From assembly GCF_051622035.1 (NCBI RefSeq), contig NC_135360.1, positions 10,840,001 to 10,904,000 on the forward strand: a DNA stretch of 64,000 nucleotides, read 5' to 3'. Numbering within the stretch: the stretch's first letter is position 1; each line of letters begins with the position of its first letter. Source of the DNA: Arctopsyche grandis (Eukaryota; Arthropoda; Insecta; Trichoptera; Hydropsychidae). Below the pieces are notes generated by a model. The model saw only the letters and a program-made list of their open reading frames with translations. It did not search any database and had not been told where the DNA came from. A program made the position numbers and the translations under genes. Shown here in pieces: positions 62,113 through 64,000 of this stretch.

Positions 62113-64000
62113 TATAATATTTTTAAAAATAATAACAAAAAATGTATGCGGCATTTCTTTCGGCAATTGAGATTTAGCTCAATTAAAGCGGCTGGGGCAT
62201 ATTCTATGGATGAGTGATATGGACAATGTATTGGACCAAAAAGAAAAGAGTAGTCCCAGAAGAACAAGAACAAAACTTAGCAACGAGAATCTAAATTGAT
62301 CACATAAATATATACATATGTACATATGTAGATATTCTAAATGCCATTTGATCTCTCTAGGATTATAAAATAAGATTTAAAAAAATGATCAAATAAAATA
62401 AGAGAACAGAAAAATTAACTATGTACTTTGTCAAACAATGTAAAACAATCGGTATGTGCATTTTCTATTTATATAATACGCGAATTTTTTTATTCAAATT
62501 ATGAAAAATATGTAACAATCTTATGTTTGGAAACCATAGGAATTAAAAAAATAAACCTGTTGAAAAATGTGTCATATCATTGATATAAATCAGAACATAA
62601 TACGAAGAGTTCAGCATAGTTTTATATCATAGATACATTTTCATATACTATGTATGTTTGCATATTAACATTCCATACAAACGAACCATCTGTATATCAT
62701 CACCTGTACTTATATGGAAAGTTACGCAAATTACACTGTTTAGTACCTAAATTTTAGCTTTTATTATATGTAAGTCTTCGCTGAAATATACATAACTATC
62801 AAATTATAAAGCTAGCCATTTAAACCATATAATATGTGGTTACGTAGCTATTAATCTCTGATTTAACCAAAACGAACAATTTGAAATATTCTTTTTTTAA
62901 TCATTTGCAAATGCCCTCACAGATATTTACACAACGTACAGAAAAAAGTGTTGAAACCTTCTAATGACTGCTTCAATTCATAATAAGCCAAGCCTTGTTT
63001 CAAATCAATCACCATTGTTATGCAACACTCTTGAATCATAATGAATTCCTCACATCTCGAACCGAATATCAAGTCGCAACCATTGAAACAACCCTCTAAC
63101 CACGCGCAAGATAATAAACTACAAATATTTATGCGTTTTCGTGCGTGGCCGCATGATTGCCTATATAACTGCAACACAATCGTGCATTATTCCACTCGCA
63201 AAAAAACTTAAATTCCTATTTTCCTCAAAAAAAAAAACAAAAAAATATGTAGATAAGACTAGGATAGTATTTCAGACAGTCATACATCGGTCGAGCAGCA
63301 TTTGTATCCCATTAGTGTATTCAAATGTAGTGATGTATGTATCGCAGCGTGGTACCGCTGCTGCCACAGCTCATTATTCAATAACTTTTACAGATTGATG
63401 TTGGGACGTCAGGGGGGCGGACACGCTCCTCAACCACAACTCCTCAAATATACTGTCCACCGAAAAACCTAACAAGAAAGCGATACGTTGTACATACCCA
63501 CCAATAGGACAATGAACGCGAGCACACCACGTCACTTTTGACGTTTCGTAAATCTTCCATCACGAGTGATTGGATGCTGCATAGGTACGTGTAAACTACA
63601 GAAAAGCAATCCAATACGGGAGGAATACGGAATATTTGATAGCACACTTGACAGCGGCTCAAATCGAATCGAATACATATGTACATTTCATACGAGTACC
63701 CGTAAGATTGATCACGAAAACAAATTATTTAGTTAACAAACCTTTATAATATTTAGATACTTCTTATGAACAGTCAAAATTTTGATAAGATATTTTCATT
63801 TTGGAATACCTTCTTTATCTTTTGAATTGTAGTGTTTATAAAATGGCGTGTGATATTCATTTTTTTTATTTGAATGTTCAAATAAAAATTCAAATGTTTT
63901 AATTTTTTATTTGAATTTCTGAATGTAACAAATAAAAGTTACTCAAAATGGATCGAAATATCGAAAAAAAAACAGTAAATAATAAAATTCGCTTACAAAA
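62113..64000. other. Gene-free right end of the window
   Basis: AT-rich, with no exon or element I can support. A patch near 63300-63680 is slightly GC-richer with no recognised motif. The minus-strand open frame at 62917-63177 is Cys-rich but has no family resemblance. Confidence 0.4.

Noticed and set aside
62917-63177. 86-aa Cys-rich minus-strand ORF
   Set aside because: Cysteine spacing fits no finger family, and no flanking exons or signals support it.

Overview
This is nuclear DNA from an insect, probably a holometabolous one; the order cannot be fixed from the sequence. The evidence is spliceosomal introns with GT/AG borders (many only 55-100 bp), an AT-rich background, two ZAD-type C2H2 zinc-finger genes (an arthropod-expanded class), a near-identical match to the insect G-protein beta subunit Gbeta13F, and a castor/CASZ1 orthologue. 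I rebuilt exons by hand. All four main gene models stay in frame from start to stop with lengths divisible by three: 543, 723, 340 and 1621 aa for the two ZAD genes, Gbeta and castor. A fifth model gives 333 aa.

Layout. (1) 528-6973 (+): two tandem ZAD zinc-finger paralogues. (2) 8.0-12.9 kb: a short GC-rich island with a perfect CRE, dispersed and inverted repeats, a much larger C-rich CpG island at 9.7-10.4 kb that looks like the Gbeta promoter with a noncoding first exon, a foldback element carrying an expanded 15-bp tandem repeat, and a TIR element of about 630 bp. (3) 13253-15030 (+): Gbeta13F, eight coding exons. (4) 15-24.7 kb: mostly gene-poor AT-rich DNA, with a weak candidate for a small three-exon minus-strand gene at about 19.8-20.9 kb, a promoter-like island at 22.8 kb and a second large palindrome at 23.6-24.1 kb. 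(5) 24773-32527 (+): a five-exon gene with a KG-x3-[FY]-x2-R-x2-R-x2-K motif resembling synaptopodin-2/myozenin Z-disc proteins, with a possible alternative first exon and a possible alternative last exon. (6) 36914-53356 (-): castor, with 24 coding exons, eleven castor-type zinc-finger units, an internal 7.4-kb intron and an upstream noncoding exon. (7) 53.4-64 kb: no gene found; a LINE remnant, tRNA-derived SINE copies and a second repeat family inserted inside one of those SINEs.

The genes do not form a pathway. They are typical signalling (Gbeta), transcription-factor (ZAD fingers, castor) and cytoskeletal neighbours. The most unusual content is the repeat biology (two different large foldback palindromes, a nested SINE, a duplicated palindromic repeat) and the unidentified small gene. 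I found no CRISPR array, rRNA gene, intact tRNA gene or intact transposon ORF.
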